From NCBI GenBank assembly GCA_045592125.1, contig JAZNUE010000011.1, positions 1 to 38,826 on the forward strand: a stretch of DNA of 38,826 nt, in the 5' to 3' direction. A program made the position numbers and the translations under genes. The notes beneath the pieces are model-generated. The model had not been told where the DNA came from. It did no database searches and saw only the letters and a program-made list of their open reading frames with translations. Numbering within the stretch: the stretch's first letter is position 1; the number at the start of each line of letters is the position of its first letter. Below, in pieces: positions 7,782 through 16,038 of the stretch. The DNA is from HGM04593 sp045592125 (GTDB lineage Bacteria; Bacteroidota; Bacteroidia; Bacteroidales; Bacteroidaceae).

Positions 7782-8405
7782 ATGCTTGAAGAGGATATAT
7801 ACAAGACCATAGAACAGCAGGGCGAGGCCATATACACCGAGAAACGGAGCAAGTTCCTCGCTTTTGCCATTCCTGTGACAACCATTGAGCAGGTGAAAGA
7901 GCATATTGAGGCATACCAGAAAAAGTACTATGACGCACGTCACGTCTGCTATGCCTACCGCCTTGGCGAGCGTGGTGACCAGGAACGTGCCAATGACAAT
8001 GGCGAGCCTTCCGGCACGGCGGGCAAGCCCATCCTGGGGCAGATACACAGCAAGGAACTGACTAACGTGCTTGTTGTTGTGGTCCGTTATTTCGGTGGTG
8101 TGAAACTAGGCACCAGCGGCCTCATTGTTGCCTACCGTGCAGCCGCAGCCGAGGCGCTCGAGGCCGTGGAGCATGTCGAGAAGACAATCAACGGCGAGAT
8201 AGTGCTGAAATTCTCTTATCCGCTGCTCAACGATGTGCTTCGCATTGTAAAGGAGGAAGAACCAAGGGTGGTGGAGCAGGTCTTTGACAATGACTGCCTG
8301 GTTAGGCTCTCTATGCGCCTGTCGCGCCTGCCGCGCCTGATTGAGCGCTACGAAAAGCTAGTCATCGCAAGCAAGAATGACTTGAAAATCGAGTACCCGG
8401 AATAG
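7782..8405 (+). CDS. yigZ: YigZ / IMPACT family protein
   Basis: Cytoplasmic protein of the UPF0029/IMPACT family, with an N-terminal Impact domain and a C-terminal DUF1949-like domain; its biochemical role in bacteria is not settled. The family signature RYFGGVKLGTSGLIVAY is at 102-118, preceded by DDARHVCYAY-like residues (51-60) and NDNGEPSGTAGKPIL (71-85). The 207 residues match the family. It is followed after 4 bp by the broken peptidase gene, so both are likely on one transcript. Function beyond family membership is not inferable here. Confidence 0.92.
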   Translation: MLEEDIYKTIEQQGEAIYTEKRSKFLAFAIPVTTIEQVKEHIEAYQKKYYDARHVCYAYRLGERGDQERANDNGEPSGTAGKPILGQIHSKELTNVLVVVVRYFGGVKLGTSGLIVAYRAAAAEALEAVEHVEKTINGEIVLKFSYPLLNDVLRIVKEEEPRVVEQVFDNDCLVRLSMRLSRLPRLIERYEKLVIASKNDLKIEYPE

Positions 8406-8409
8406 TCTT

Positions 8410-9158
8410 ATGGACAAAACTGAAAAAATCTTCTCCCTGCTGAAAACTGTTACCGTTGACTGCAAGGACAACGGCAAGGAATTCCTTGTGACTGATAGAA
8501 TAACGGCAATAGAATGTTTGCTCAAAGGTACGTCTTATAATATTGTGGCCCGCGAACCGCTTGCATTGCTATTTGCCAAACGCATGCCGCAGGAGGGAGA
8601 AAAGGCCTTGCTCATCTCTTCTCATATCGATTGCGTGTACAGCAGCTGCTTCTGTAATGATTGTGGTGAGTTTTATAAGGGAACTTTCGACAACAGCCTT
8701 GGCAATGCCGCAGTGCTGTGGTGCATGATTAATGGCATGCTTCCCGAGAATGCGGTTGTTGCATTCACGGGTGACGAGGAAAGGGATTCTAATGGAGCTG
8801 TGCAGACGCTCCTTGCCCTTGGGCGTATGGACTGCACTGTCTCTGCTGCCATAGTCCTGGATGTAACCAACGAAGGGTGGGATAGCGGCGCCCTGTTCGC
8901 CATAGAGAACGATTCGGGCTTTGACCTTTTGCAGGCATACAATATCATATCTTCACTTAGGGCATACAGTAGCAAGCTTGCCTTCAGGCATAATGCCGAG
9001 CCCGATGAGTCATGGGACTTGCCGAATACGGTATCCCGTGCCTCACACTCAGCGCTCCTGTCAAGGGGCGCCTTCATGGCGATGAAGGTGTATTTCTACG
9101 CAAGGAGTCGGCTGTCCTGTACTGCGAAGTGCTCTCTCTCCTGTCAGGGCTGCTGTAG
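8410..9158 (+). pseudogene. M28/M20-like zinc peptidase, frameshifted near 9020
   Basis: The N-terminal 204 codons show a zinc aminopeptidase-like fold: H72 in SSHID, D94 in GTFDNSLGNA, E123/E124 in TGDEE and D151 in IVLDVTNE. In the uninterrupted frame the protein then becomes implausible (Cys- and Arg-rich) and stops at 9190-9192. If one G is restored at 9020/9021 (TTGCC to TTGGCC), the frame reads DLAEYGIPCLTLSAPVKG, then RLHGDEGVFL, and ends at TAG 9156-9158. HGDEG provides the missing last metal-ligand histidine. The restored gene has exactly 250 codons including stop. So either the gene is a recent pseudogene or the base was lost in sequencing. It follows the YigZ gene by 4 bp. Confidence 0.8.
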
Positions 9159-9251
9159 GCTCCGGGTTCCTGTAATTGTTAATATGTATTAATTATGCGG
9201 TTTATTTTAGTTAAAAAAAAGTATTACAGTTAATATTTACGGATGTTTAAC

Positions 9252-9259
9252 TAATTTTG
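9252..9259 (+). promoter_or_regulatory. -7 box upstream of the fucosidase operon
   Basis: TAATTTTG is an exact TAnnTTTG match 75 bp before the fucosidase ATG. No well-placed TTTG/TTG -33 box is visible. The 141-bp leader between the peptidase remnant and this gene is AT-rich and otherwise empty. Confidence 0.4.
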
Positions 9260-9333
9260 TACTTGTTGGGGAATCTTTATTGAATCATCCCCAATTTATG
9301 AAGAAATTTTTTAACTAACCTTAAACCAAAAAG

Positions 9334-10869
9334 ATGAAAAAACTATTTACTTCAATGTTCTTGTTGGGTATGATGGTTCCTTTTGTTGCCTCTGCACAGT
9401 TCCAGCTGAAAGAGGAGGTTCCTGCAAACCCTGACAATGAACCGGCACCGGTGCACCCTGTGCCCGACGCGCGACAGCTTCTATGGAACGAAACGGAGTT
9501 TTATGCCTTCTTCCATTACGGAATGAACACATTTACTGGCTCGGAGTGGGGCTATGGCAATGAAGCGGAGTCAAGATATGCTCCTAAGGCATTCCCTAAT
9601 CCCGAGCAGTGGGTTACCTCTGTCAAGGCTGCTGGAATGAACGGCGGTATTGCAGTGGTAAAGCACCATGACGGTTTCTGCCTTTGGCCTACAGCAACAA
9701 CAGAGCATAGCATAAAGAATGCTGGCAATGAGAATGGACGGAATGCCAATATCCCTCAGCTGTTTGCCGATGCAAGCAAGAAGCATGACATGAAATATGG
9801 TTTCTACATCTCTCCATGGGACCGTAACTCAGCGCACTATGGCAAGGACACATACGTTACAGAGGTGTTCCTGAAGCAGTGCGAGGAGCTGGCAGAGTAT
9901 GGTTCCGACCAGTTTGAGATGTGGTTCGACGGCGCGCGTGGCGGCGACGGCTACTATGGCGGCGAGGGCGGTACACGCGACATCGACCCCGAAATCTATT
10001 ATGATGTGCCCAACTTGCGTGCCCGTGTACATCGTATTGCTCCCAACTGTGTCATGTGGGGCGTTGGCGGTGAAGCGCGCTGGATTGGCAATGAGTCGGG
10101 CTATGCCGGAGAGACAAACTGGGCTATGACCGATTATTTGTCAGAAACTGTAGTACGCGAAGAAGGCGACATCAACGGCTGGATATGGAATCCAGGCGAG
10201 AGCGACGCCAAGGCCACAAGTGCCGGATGGTTCTGGCACCAGGGAGAGACGATGAAGAGCGCCGAGCGCCTGTTCCAGATGTATCTGGAGACCGTCGGCC
10301 GCAATGCGACCCTCATTCTAAACTGTCCTCCTGACCAGTATGGTGTACTCCCCGATAACACAGTGAACGAGTTGGTGAAACTTGGCAAGATGTTGCATGA
10401 ACGTCTGGCAGTGCCTGTTTATGGTCTTGACGAGAGTACAGCAGCAACTGATTTTGCAAAGAGTGCAACAATTGAGGTCAGCGATACACGTACAGGTGGC
10501 AAATATGAGGCCGCTAACCTTACCGATGGCAACAAGGAAACATATTGGGGTACAAACGACGAAAACCTTACAGCAACAATAACGCTGTCTTGGGATACCC
10601 CCCAGGTAATCCGTTATCTTGTTATGCAGGAGCCTGTCTTCTTGGGCCAGCGCATAAAGGATTTCAAGATAGAATATAGTCCAGATGGAACAAAGTGGAC
10701 CGAACTTTGCCCTGCAATGCAGACAACAACTGTCGGCTACAAGCGCATTATTCCTTTGAACGGAAAGACAAGCGAGAGTTTCGGTAGCGGTTACAACGCA
10801 AAGAAACTACGCATAACTATTCTGGATAGCCGTGCTTGTCCTTTACTTTCTAATTTGAACGTGTATTAA
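9334..10869 (+). CDS. Secreted alpha-L-fucosidase, GH29, with C-terminal F5/8-type-C domain
   Basis: Releases alpha-linked fucose from glycans by a retaining mechanism. Signal peptide residues 1-21 end in ASA before Q22. The GH29 catalytic barrel spans about 45-350, with FHYGMNTFTGSEWG (60-73), KHHDGF (110-115) and the nucleophile D199 in EMWFDGARGGDG. Residues from about 370 to 511 resemble a galactose-binding-like F5/8 type C module (NLTDGNKETYWGT, FKIEYSPDGTKW). At 511 residues it is complete. The gene is followed after 34 bp by a large secreted GEVED protein, probably co-transcribed. No SusC/SusD pair or anti-sigma regulator is in the window, so this is not a classical polysaccharide utilisation locus. 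Confidence 0.92.
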   Translation: MKKLFTSMFLLGMMVPFVASAQFQLKEEVPANPDNEPAPVHPVPDARQLLWNETEFYAFFHYGMNTFTGSEWGYGNEAESRYAPKAFPNPEQWVTSVKAAGMNGGIAVVKHHDGFCLWPTATTEHSIKNAGNENGRNANIPQLFADASKKHDMKYGFYISPWDRNSAHYGKDTYVTEVFLKQCEELAEYGSDQFEMWFDGARGGDGYYGGEGGTRDIDPEIYYDVPNLRARVHRIAPNCVMWGVGGEARWIGNESGYAGETNWAMTDYLSETVVREEGDINGWIWNPGESDAKATSAGWFWHQGETMKSAERLFQMYLETVGRNATLILNCPPDQYGVLPDNTVNELVKLGKMLHERLAVPVYGLDESTAATDFAKSATIEVSDTRTGGKYEAANLTDGNKETYWGTNDENLTATITLSWDTPQVIRYLVMQEPVFLGQRIKDFKIEYSPDGTKWTELCPAMQTTTVGYKRIIPLNGKTSESFGSGYNAKKLRITILDSRACPLLSNLNVY

Positions 10870-10903
10870 TAAACATCGACACAAATAATAAAAACGAAAA
10901 CTT

Positions 10904-13294
10904 ATGAAAAAGAATATTTTATTTTCTGCTGCGTTGATGTTTTTAGGCCTTACATCTTCGGCACAGACAACGATAACATTCGATAGCGAGGACTATAAAT
11001 CCATTAGTGTATATGATAAATGGGAAGAGAGTCCTTTCCGCACAGGTGCTCTCACAGGAAACGCCGGTGTTACTGAAAATCCTGATGTATCAGTAGATGA
11101 GGTACTCGGTGTTGCTCCCAACTCAACCGGAAAGGTCGTTGCTCTGCAGCGTAGCCGCTTCGGCAGCAACACCTTCGGTGTGAGGATAGACCTTAAGGAA
11201 CCTATCCGTGTAACAAAGCAGCTGCAGTATATCCATGTGATGGCATACCTCAAGGACAAGCCTGCCGACAGCCGTATGATGGTCATTGGCCTGGGCAAGC
11301 GAATTGAGGATAGCTGGAACTGGCAGACCGGCGAAGAGGAGCAGTTCTGGGCAACCACCAACATAAATGTCGCTCCTAAGGATGGCTGGCAGGACATCGT
11401 AGTAAGCTTTAAGGGATTCTCTTATTCTAAAGAGGAGAATGCCAGCAGCGGTATCGACATCTACTCTTTGGTTATTGTTCCCGATGTTCGCTCGCCTCAT
11501 GCCGACCAGAATGACTGGGTTGCATATATCGACGAGATTGTCGTTGACAATACCCCCGATAAGCGTTTCTCAACCGACAAGTATGCCCTTACCAATGACA
11601 AGGAGGCGACAAGGACCCGCAAGGACCGTTCACTTAATAGTGTAGGTCTTACGTCTGACGGAGTTAACTACACATCTGCAGCAAATACCGGCAAGGTATA
11701 TACCGATAATACTACTATCAGTGTCTTTTCGGCAAAGGCCGGCGCTCAAGTACAGCCGACATTCAACTACTCAGGCTCTTGGATGAGCGCCTATGTATAT
11801 GTCGACTGGAATAACAACGGCAAGTTTGAATATGAGATAAACAGCAACGGCACACCTGCCGAAGGCAGCGAAATCGTAAGCTACAGCGCGTACCAGGTTG
11901 ACGGTACATGGTACAAGAGTGACGGTACAACAACTGCCAACGGAAATACTATTGGCGGCGGCGTGCCAGCGTTTACTGTCCCGGCCGGAACAGAACCTGG
12001 CCTCTACCGTATGCGCTATAAGGTTGACTGGAACAGCATTGACCCGGCAGGTAGCAGCACCATCATCTCTGATGGCGGCGGATATGTAGACCTTATGCTT
12101 GACGTGCATGGCGACAAGGTGACGGTGAGCGCTTCTCAGCTCAACGGCGACATTGTGCTGGCATCGGATGAGAGCGCATTGCAGGGATATGTAACCAGCT
12201 ATGGCGAACCTTTGAAGGTGAAGGATATTCCTGCTCCTGGATTTATACAGAATGGCTTTGCTCTCAAGTACGGCTATAATGTGAATGCTGCCGAGCAGCT
12301 TGATGACAATGGCAATCCTAACTGGATTGAGGTTAATGTTCCTCAAAATGCAATCGCTGCCGACGGTACATATACTATCCCTGCCGAGTATATACGTGGC
12401 AGCCAGGTAAGTATAAAGGGCGATATGCAGCAGGCCTACCAGTATACTGTAAGCGTAACGGGTGCCGATGGCGGCATTGTATATGGCGGCAAGGAGTACA
12501 GGCAGGGCGATGTAATCAGTGTGACACAGTTCTTTACTGCCGATGATGTTGCTGCCATAAGCGTAGAGGGCTATACAGCGAATGTGGCTTTGGATACAAA
12601 GAACAATATAATTAAGGTTGAGTATCAGAAGATTCAGGAATATCGCCAGATAAGCTCGCTCAGCGAATTGAGCAATGACGCTGTTTATCATATCAAGGCC
12701 AAGAGTGGCGAAGGATATCTTGCGTGGAATACTACCATTTCTGATACTTATCTCAGTTTGCGAGGTATGACAAACTCTTCATATAATAATCTTCCCTCCA
12801 ACCAGAGTGTGGTAAGTATCTATAAGGAGGATGTCAGCCCTTTTGACAAGACCGTTGTGTGGCAGATTATCCAAGAAGACGGGGTGTACTACCTGTATCA
12901 GCCTGCAAAGCAGGAGTATGTTACCCGTGAAGGCAGGGACTATAAGTTCACCGCCGAAAAGACAGCATTGGATAAGATACGCGACAATGGTGATGGCACA
13001 TTCAGCTTTCATGCAGGTGGAGGCTATAGCGAAGGCTCCCAGAATTTTGCCTGTATTGTTACCAATGAAGCCTTGACTGCCGTCCGCAACTGGACTTGGG
13101 ACGACCATGGTTCGGTTATGTACATTGTCGAGAACCCTAATATAAGCTTGGATAACATAACCGGTGTTGAGAACGTGGTTGTCAATGAAGATAATACACG
13201 TAAAGGTATATATAATCTGCATGGCCAGAGGCTTGAAAGGCTGCCAGAATCAGGCATTGTCATAATCGACGGCCGCAAATGGCTCATAAAGTAA
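10904..13294 (+). CDS. Large secreted GEVED-domain protein with C-terminal sorting tail
   Basis: Predicted surface protein of 796 residues; substrate unknown. A signal peptide (1-20, ending SSA before Q21) is followed by a beta-sandwich region that looks like a carbohydrate-binding fold (about 22-215), then a GEVED domain (about 245-405) recognised by AYVYVDWNNNGKFE and YRMRYKVDWNSIDPAG, then low-similarity beta-rich modules including a stretch starting YHIKAKSGEGYLAW. The last 30 residues, GIYNLHGQRLERLPESGIV and on to KWLIK, match the short sorting tail common on Prevotella secreted proteins. The paralogous GEVED protein at 20468 shares this design. Its place right after the fucosidase suggests that it binds the same glycan. 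Confidence 0.78.
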   Translation: MKKNILFSAALMFLGLTSSAQTTITFDSEDYKSISVYDKWEESPFRTGALTGNAGVTENPDVSVDEVLGVAPNSTGKVVALQRSRFGSNTFGVRIDLKEPIRVTKQLQYIHVMAYLKDKPADSRMMVIGLGKRIEDSWNWQTGEEEQFWATTNINVAPKDGWQDIVVSFKGFSYSKEENASSGIDIYSLVIVPDVRSPHADQNDWVAYIDEIVVDNTPDKRFSTDKYALTNDKEATRTRKDRSLNSVGLTSDGVNYTSAANTGKVYTDNTTISVFSAKAGAQVQPTFNYSGSWMSAYVYVDWNNNGKFEYEINSNGTPAEGSEIVSYSAYQVDGTWYKSDGTTTANGNTIGGGVPAFTVPAGTEPGLYRMRYKVDWNSIDPAGSSTIISDGGGYVDLMLDVHGDKVTVSASQLNGDIVLASDESALQGYVTSYGEPLKVKDIPAPGFIQNGFALKYGYNVNAAEQLDDNGNPNWIEVNVPQNAIAADGTYTIPAEYIRGSQVSIKGDMQQAYQYTVSVTGADGGIVYGGKEYRQGDVISVTQFFTADDVAAISVEGYTANVALDTKNNIIKVEYQKIQEYRQISSLSELSNDAVYHIKAKSGEGYLAWNTTISDTYLSLRGMTNSSYNNLPSNQSVVSIYKEDVSPFDKTVVWQIIQEDGVYYLYQPAKQEYVTREGRDYKFTAEKTALDKIRDNGDGTFSFHAGGGYSEGSQNFACIVTNEALTAVRNWTWDDHGSVMYIVENPNISLDNITGVENVVVNEDNTRKGIYNLHGQRLERLPESGIVIIDGRKWLIK

Positions 13295-13331
13295 CTGTAT
13301 TATAAAGCGGATAAGACAGCTTTTATGATAT

Positions 13332-13359
13332 ATTGCCGGAGGCTGCAGCCTCCGGCAAT
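13332..13359 (+). terminator. Rho-independent terminator after the GEVED gene
   Basis: A 28-bp perfect palindrome with GCCGGAGG and CCTCCGGC arms, followed by ATTTTATGG, 38 bp after the GEVED stop. It closes the fucosidase-GEVED operon. Confidence 0.8.
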
Positions 13360-13388
13360 TATTTTATGGAAAATATTCTGCTATAATC

Positions 13389-13419
13389 TTGTAATGCTCT
13401 TTTCTTTTGTTTACTTTTG
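13389..13419 (+). promoter_or_regulatory. Promoter of the NahK-like kinase gene
   Basis: TTG at 13389-13391 and TACTTTTG at 13412-13419 with 20 bp between fit the Bacteroidetes promoter. The ATG follows 52 bp after the -7 box. Confidence 0.6.
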
Positions 13420-13470
13420 CCTGTAGCACACTTATGCGTGATAGATACTAACCTTTAAAATATTACTCCA

Positions 13471-14544
13471 ATGAACACAATTGTTTCTCAGTTCAACATT
13501 CAGGGCAATGTTGTAGAAGTGGCTCCTCTGGGCAATGGTCTCATCAACACCACCTATCGTGTGAAGACAGAAGGCAATGCTCCCGACTATGTACTGCAGC
13601 ATGTGAACAACGCTATATTCCCCGATGTAGATATGCTCATGAACAACATTGTTGCTGTTACAGAGCACATACATGGCAAACTTGTTGCCGCTGGTACCGA
13701 TGACATCGCACGCAAGGTGCTTAAGTTCGTTCCTGCAAAGGACGGCAAGTACTATCACTTCGACGGCGAGAAGTACTGGCGTGTAATGGAGTTCATCCCC
13801 GACACCGTGGGCATGTCGGCAGTAACTCCCGAGACATCATACATCGTGGGCGAGACATTCGGTAACTTCCAGGCAATGCTGGCCGATATCCCTGCTGAGC
13901 TGGGCGAGACAATCAAGGACTTCCACAACATGGAGTTCCGTCTCCAGCAACTGCGTGAGGCTGTTGCCGAGAATAAGGCAGGTCGTCTGGCCGAGGTGCA
14001 GTGGCTTGTTGACGAGCTTGAGGCACGTGCCGAGGAGATGTGCAAGGGCGAGCGCCTGCATCGCGAGGGCAAGCTTCCAAAGCGTATCTGCCACTGCGAT
14101 ACAAAGGTTGACAATATCCTCTTTGACAAGGATGGCAATGTGCTTTGCGTGATTGACCTTGATACAGTGATGCCTAACTTCATCTTCTCCGACTTCGGCG
14201 ACTACCTGCGTTCAGCAGCCAACACCGGCAAGGAGGATGACAAGGACCTTGACAACGTGAACTTCAACATGGAAATCTTCAAGTCATTCACAAAGGGTTA
14301 CCTGAAGTCTGCCGCGTCATTCATCACTCCTCTTGAGATTGAGAACCTGCCATATGCTGCTGCCCTGTTCCCATACATGCAGACGGTACGCTTCCTGGCC
14401 GACTACATCAACGGCGATACATACTATAAGATACAGTATCCCGAGCATAACCTCGTGCGTTCTAAGGCGCAGTTCAAGCTGCTGCAGAGCGTTGAGGCTC
14501 ACCAGGCCGAGATGCAGGCATTCATTGCAGAGGTGCTGAAGTAA
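13471..14544 (+). CDS. APH-family sugar kinase, N-acetylhexosamine 1-kinase (NahK)-like
   Basis: Predicted cytoplasmic ATP-dependent anomeric kinase for hexosamines, making the sugar 1-phosphate. At 357 residues it is close to NahK from bifidobacteria. The aminoglycoside phosphotransferase fold is clear: nucleotide-binding start PLGNGLINTTYRV (19-31), catalytic loop HCDTKVDNIL with D210 and N215 (208-217), and metal site IDLDTVMP (228-235). It has its own promoter and terminator, so it is transcribed alone. Codon use is strongly biased toward frequent codons compared with neighbours, suggesting high expression. Exact substrate (GlcNAc, GalNAc or another sugar) is inference from the family; other APH-type small-molecule kinases are the alternative. 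Confidence 0.75.
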   Translation: MNTIVSQFNIQGNVVEVAPLGNGLINTTYRVKTEGNAPDYVLQHVNNAIFPDVDMLMNNIVAVTEHIHGKLVAAGTDDIARKVLKFVPAKDGKYYHFDGEKYWRVMEFIPDTVGMSAVTPETSYIVGETFGNFQAMLADIPAELGETIKDFHNMEFRLQQLREAVAENKAGRLAEVQWLVDELEARAEEMCKGERLHREGKLPKRICHCDTKVDNILFDKDGNVLCVIDLDTVMPNFIFSDFGDYLRSAANTGKEDDKDLDNVNFNMEIFKSFTKGYLKSAASFITPLEIENLPYAAALFPYMQTVRFLADYINGDTYYKIQYPEHNLVRSKAQFKLLQSVEAHQAEMQAFIAEVLK

Positions 14545-14561
14545 GGCGTAAAAGCAAGGGT

Positions 14562-14628
14562 ACGCCAGGAATGCTGGCGTCCTTGTTCCCTTAAAGGAAC
14601 TGTGTCAGAGTCTGGCGCAGTTCCTTTA
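14562..14628 (+). terminator. Tandem hairpins / terminator after the NahK-like gene
   Basis: Two hairpins: ACGCCAG (14562-14568) with CTGGCGT (14574-14580), then a 13-bp stem, TAAAGGAACTGTG opposite CGCAGTTCCTTTA (14592-14628), containing one T-G pair. The right arm and what follows (CAGTTCCTTT then AGGTTTG) closely match the terminator at 22808-22841. Confidence 0.6.
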
Positions 14629-14860
14629 GGTTTGTAATAATTGACAAAATACAAAGCGCGCATATCATCCCGGCTTGTCATCCCGACAGGGTCATGGCCG
14701 TGATTGACGCTGATGTTCATTATCGCCCCGTCAATGAAGGAGTAAATCTCGTAATGCGACGGGAAATCTCCAGCAAAACTGAAAACGAGAGGCTGAAAAA
14801 CTGTCTCTACCTTGTTATGAAACCACTTTCTACTCTCCACTTTCATCTTTCCGCATTAAA
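14629..14860. other. Gene-free spacer between convergent genes
   Basis: I see no gene here. Only fragments of dispersed intergenic sequence are visible, such as CATCCCGGCTTGTCATCCCG near 14670, which resembles the CATCCCGATAGGGTG stretch after tyrS at 35699. Confidence 0.5.
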
Positions 14861-14893
14861 AAACAGGTGCATCCCAAAGGAATGCACCTGTTT
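14861..14893 (-). terminator. Terminator of the FKBP gene
   Basis: On the minus strand a perfect 12-bp stem AAACAGGTGCAT / ATGCACCTGTTT is followed by a T tract (TTTTTTAATG), 22 bp after the FKBP stop. This is a strong intrinsic terminator. Confidence 0.85.
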
Positions 14894-14914
14894 CTGCTTA
14901 TGCTGCATGGTTGC

Positions 14915-15934
14915 TTATTCTGCTGCCTTTACCTCGAGCAGCTCAACATCGAAGCGGAGCGCCTCGTTTGGTCCTATGTTACCGCCAGCGCCCCTCTCGC
15001 CATATGCAAGCTCTGCCGGTATCCAAAGGATGATTCTGCCGCCAACACCGACAAGCTTCATGCCCTCTGTCCAGCCCTTGATTACGCGGTCGAGCTGGAA
15101 CTCTATTGGATTGTCCTTTCCTGCCTCTTCGGGACTGTATGACTTTATCATTTCCTTGCGCTCATCTGGCATGTCATTCCAGCGGTTAGTGTCAAATGTC
15201 TTGCCTTCGCGTGTTGTTCCTGTATAAAGCACCTTTACCTCATCGGTGTCATTTACTGCCTTTGCGTTCATGTCGCCTTCCTTGACAATCTTGTAAAGGA
15301 TGCCCGACTCTGTCTTCTTTACGCCTTTCTCCTTCTCAACCTCAGCGAGCCACTCCTTTGAGAGCCTTGCGTTCTTTTCGGGGATTACAACGGTAAAGTA
15401 GTTCTGCATGTACTCCCTGGCTGCCTCATTTGAGATTGCCTGCTTGCCGCTGTGTGTATCCTCAATGCCTTCCATCAATGCCTTTGCGTTGATAGCGAAC
15501 GGCATTCTCTCAAGGCTGAATGCTATGTCTGCTCCAATAAGTGCAGACGCAATCTCTTTCTCAACTGAGTCGCTGAACACTTCGGTCTTTCCAGTTGAGT
15601 CGGCCATGGCCGCCTGCACCTTTGGCGAAATGCCAGGACCAAGGTACTTCATGCCAAGTTCCTGCAGGTTCTCCTTGGTGATCTTTACATCGCCTGCCTG
15701 GAATTCCTTCTCGCCATTGACTGCCTTTCCGATAGTGCTGATGATTACATCATAGTCGGCCTTGAGCTGTGGTATAATGCCATTGTCAATCTGTGAGGCA
15801 ATATCCATGCCGACGATGTATGACAAAGTGTCTGAACCCTCTCCTGCGCCTGCCGCAGTGCTTGTCCCGTTACTGCATGACATTGTGAATGCTGTAAGGA
15901 CGCAGGCCATTGCTGCCAAAATAATTTTTTTCAT
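14915..15934 (-). CDS. FKBP-type peptidyl-prolyl isomerase lipoprotein
   Basis: Periplasm-facing lipoprotein that catalyses proline cis-trans isomerisation. The lipobox TMSC puts the lipidated Cys at 20. Residues 30-190 are a long helical dimerisation-type region (FKBP-N-like) that appears to hold two related segments starting SDTLSYIVGMDIASQ (34-48) and AIGADIAFS-like residues (131-140). The FKBP domain is about 208-337 with VLYTGTTREGKTFDTN (235-250) and AYGERGAGGNIGPNEAL (310-326), with an unusual charged insertion MPDERKEMIKSYSPEEAGKD (255-274) between them. It lies 77 bp after the amino-sugar kinase gene, the gap being a heptamer repeat array, so co-transcription is uncertain. Confidence 0.9.
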   Translation of the reverse strand: MKKIILAAMACVLTAFTMSCSNGTSTAAGAGEGSDTLSYIVGMDIASQIDNGIIPQLKADYDVIISTIGKAVNGEKEFQAGDVKITKENLQELGMKYLGPGISPKVQAAMADSTGKTEVFSDSVEKEIASALIGADIAFSLERMPFAINAKALMEGIEDTHSGKQAISNEAAREYMQNYFTVVIPEKNARLSKEWLAEVEKEKGVKKTESGILYKIVKEGDMNAKAVNDTDEVKVLYTGTTREGKTFDTNRWNDMPDERKEMIKSYSPEEAGKDNPIEFQLDRVIKGWTEGMKLVGVGGRIILWIPAELAYGERGAGGNIGPNEALRFDVELLEVKAAE

Positions 15935-15954
15935 AATCTTCTATTTTATTATTG

Positions 15955-16038
15955 GTTATCTGTACTCTGTTATCTGTACTCTGTACTCTGTACTCTGTAC
16001 TCTGTTATCTGTTATCTGTACTCTGTTATCTGTACTCT
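15955..16038. repeat. Heptamer tandem repeat, 12 units, running into the kinase 3' end
   Basis: Twelve gap-free 7-bp units alternate between A = GTTATCT and B = GTACTCT in the order A B A B B B B A A B A B. The array overlaps the last codons and stop of the kinase gene at 16012. A shorter array of the same family (2 x GTTCTCT, 3 x GTACTCT) is at 18634-18668. Confidence 0.9.

Noticed and set aside
11771..12691. 306-codon open frame opposite the GEVED gene
   Set aside because: Antisense shadow; the plus-strand gene has a signal peptide, domain and sorting tail.
14694..15227. 177-codon plus-strand open frame across the FKBP terminator
   Set aside because: Runs through a strong minus-strand terminator and antisense to FKBP; composition is not coding-like.
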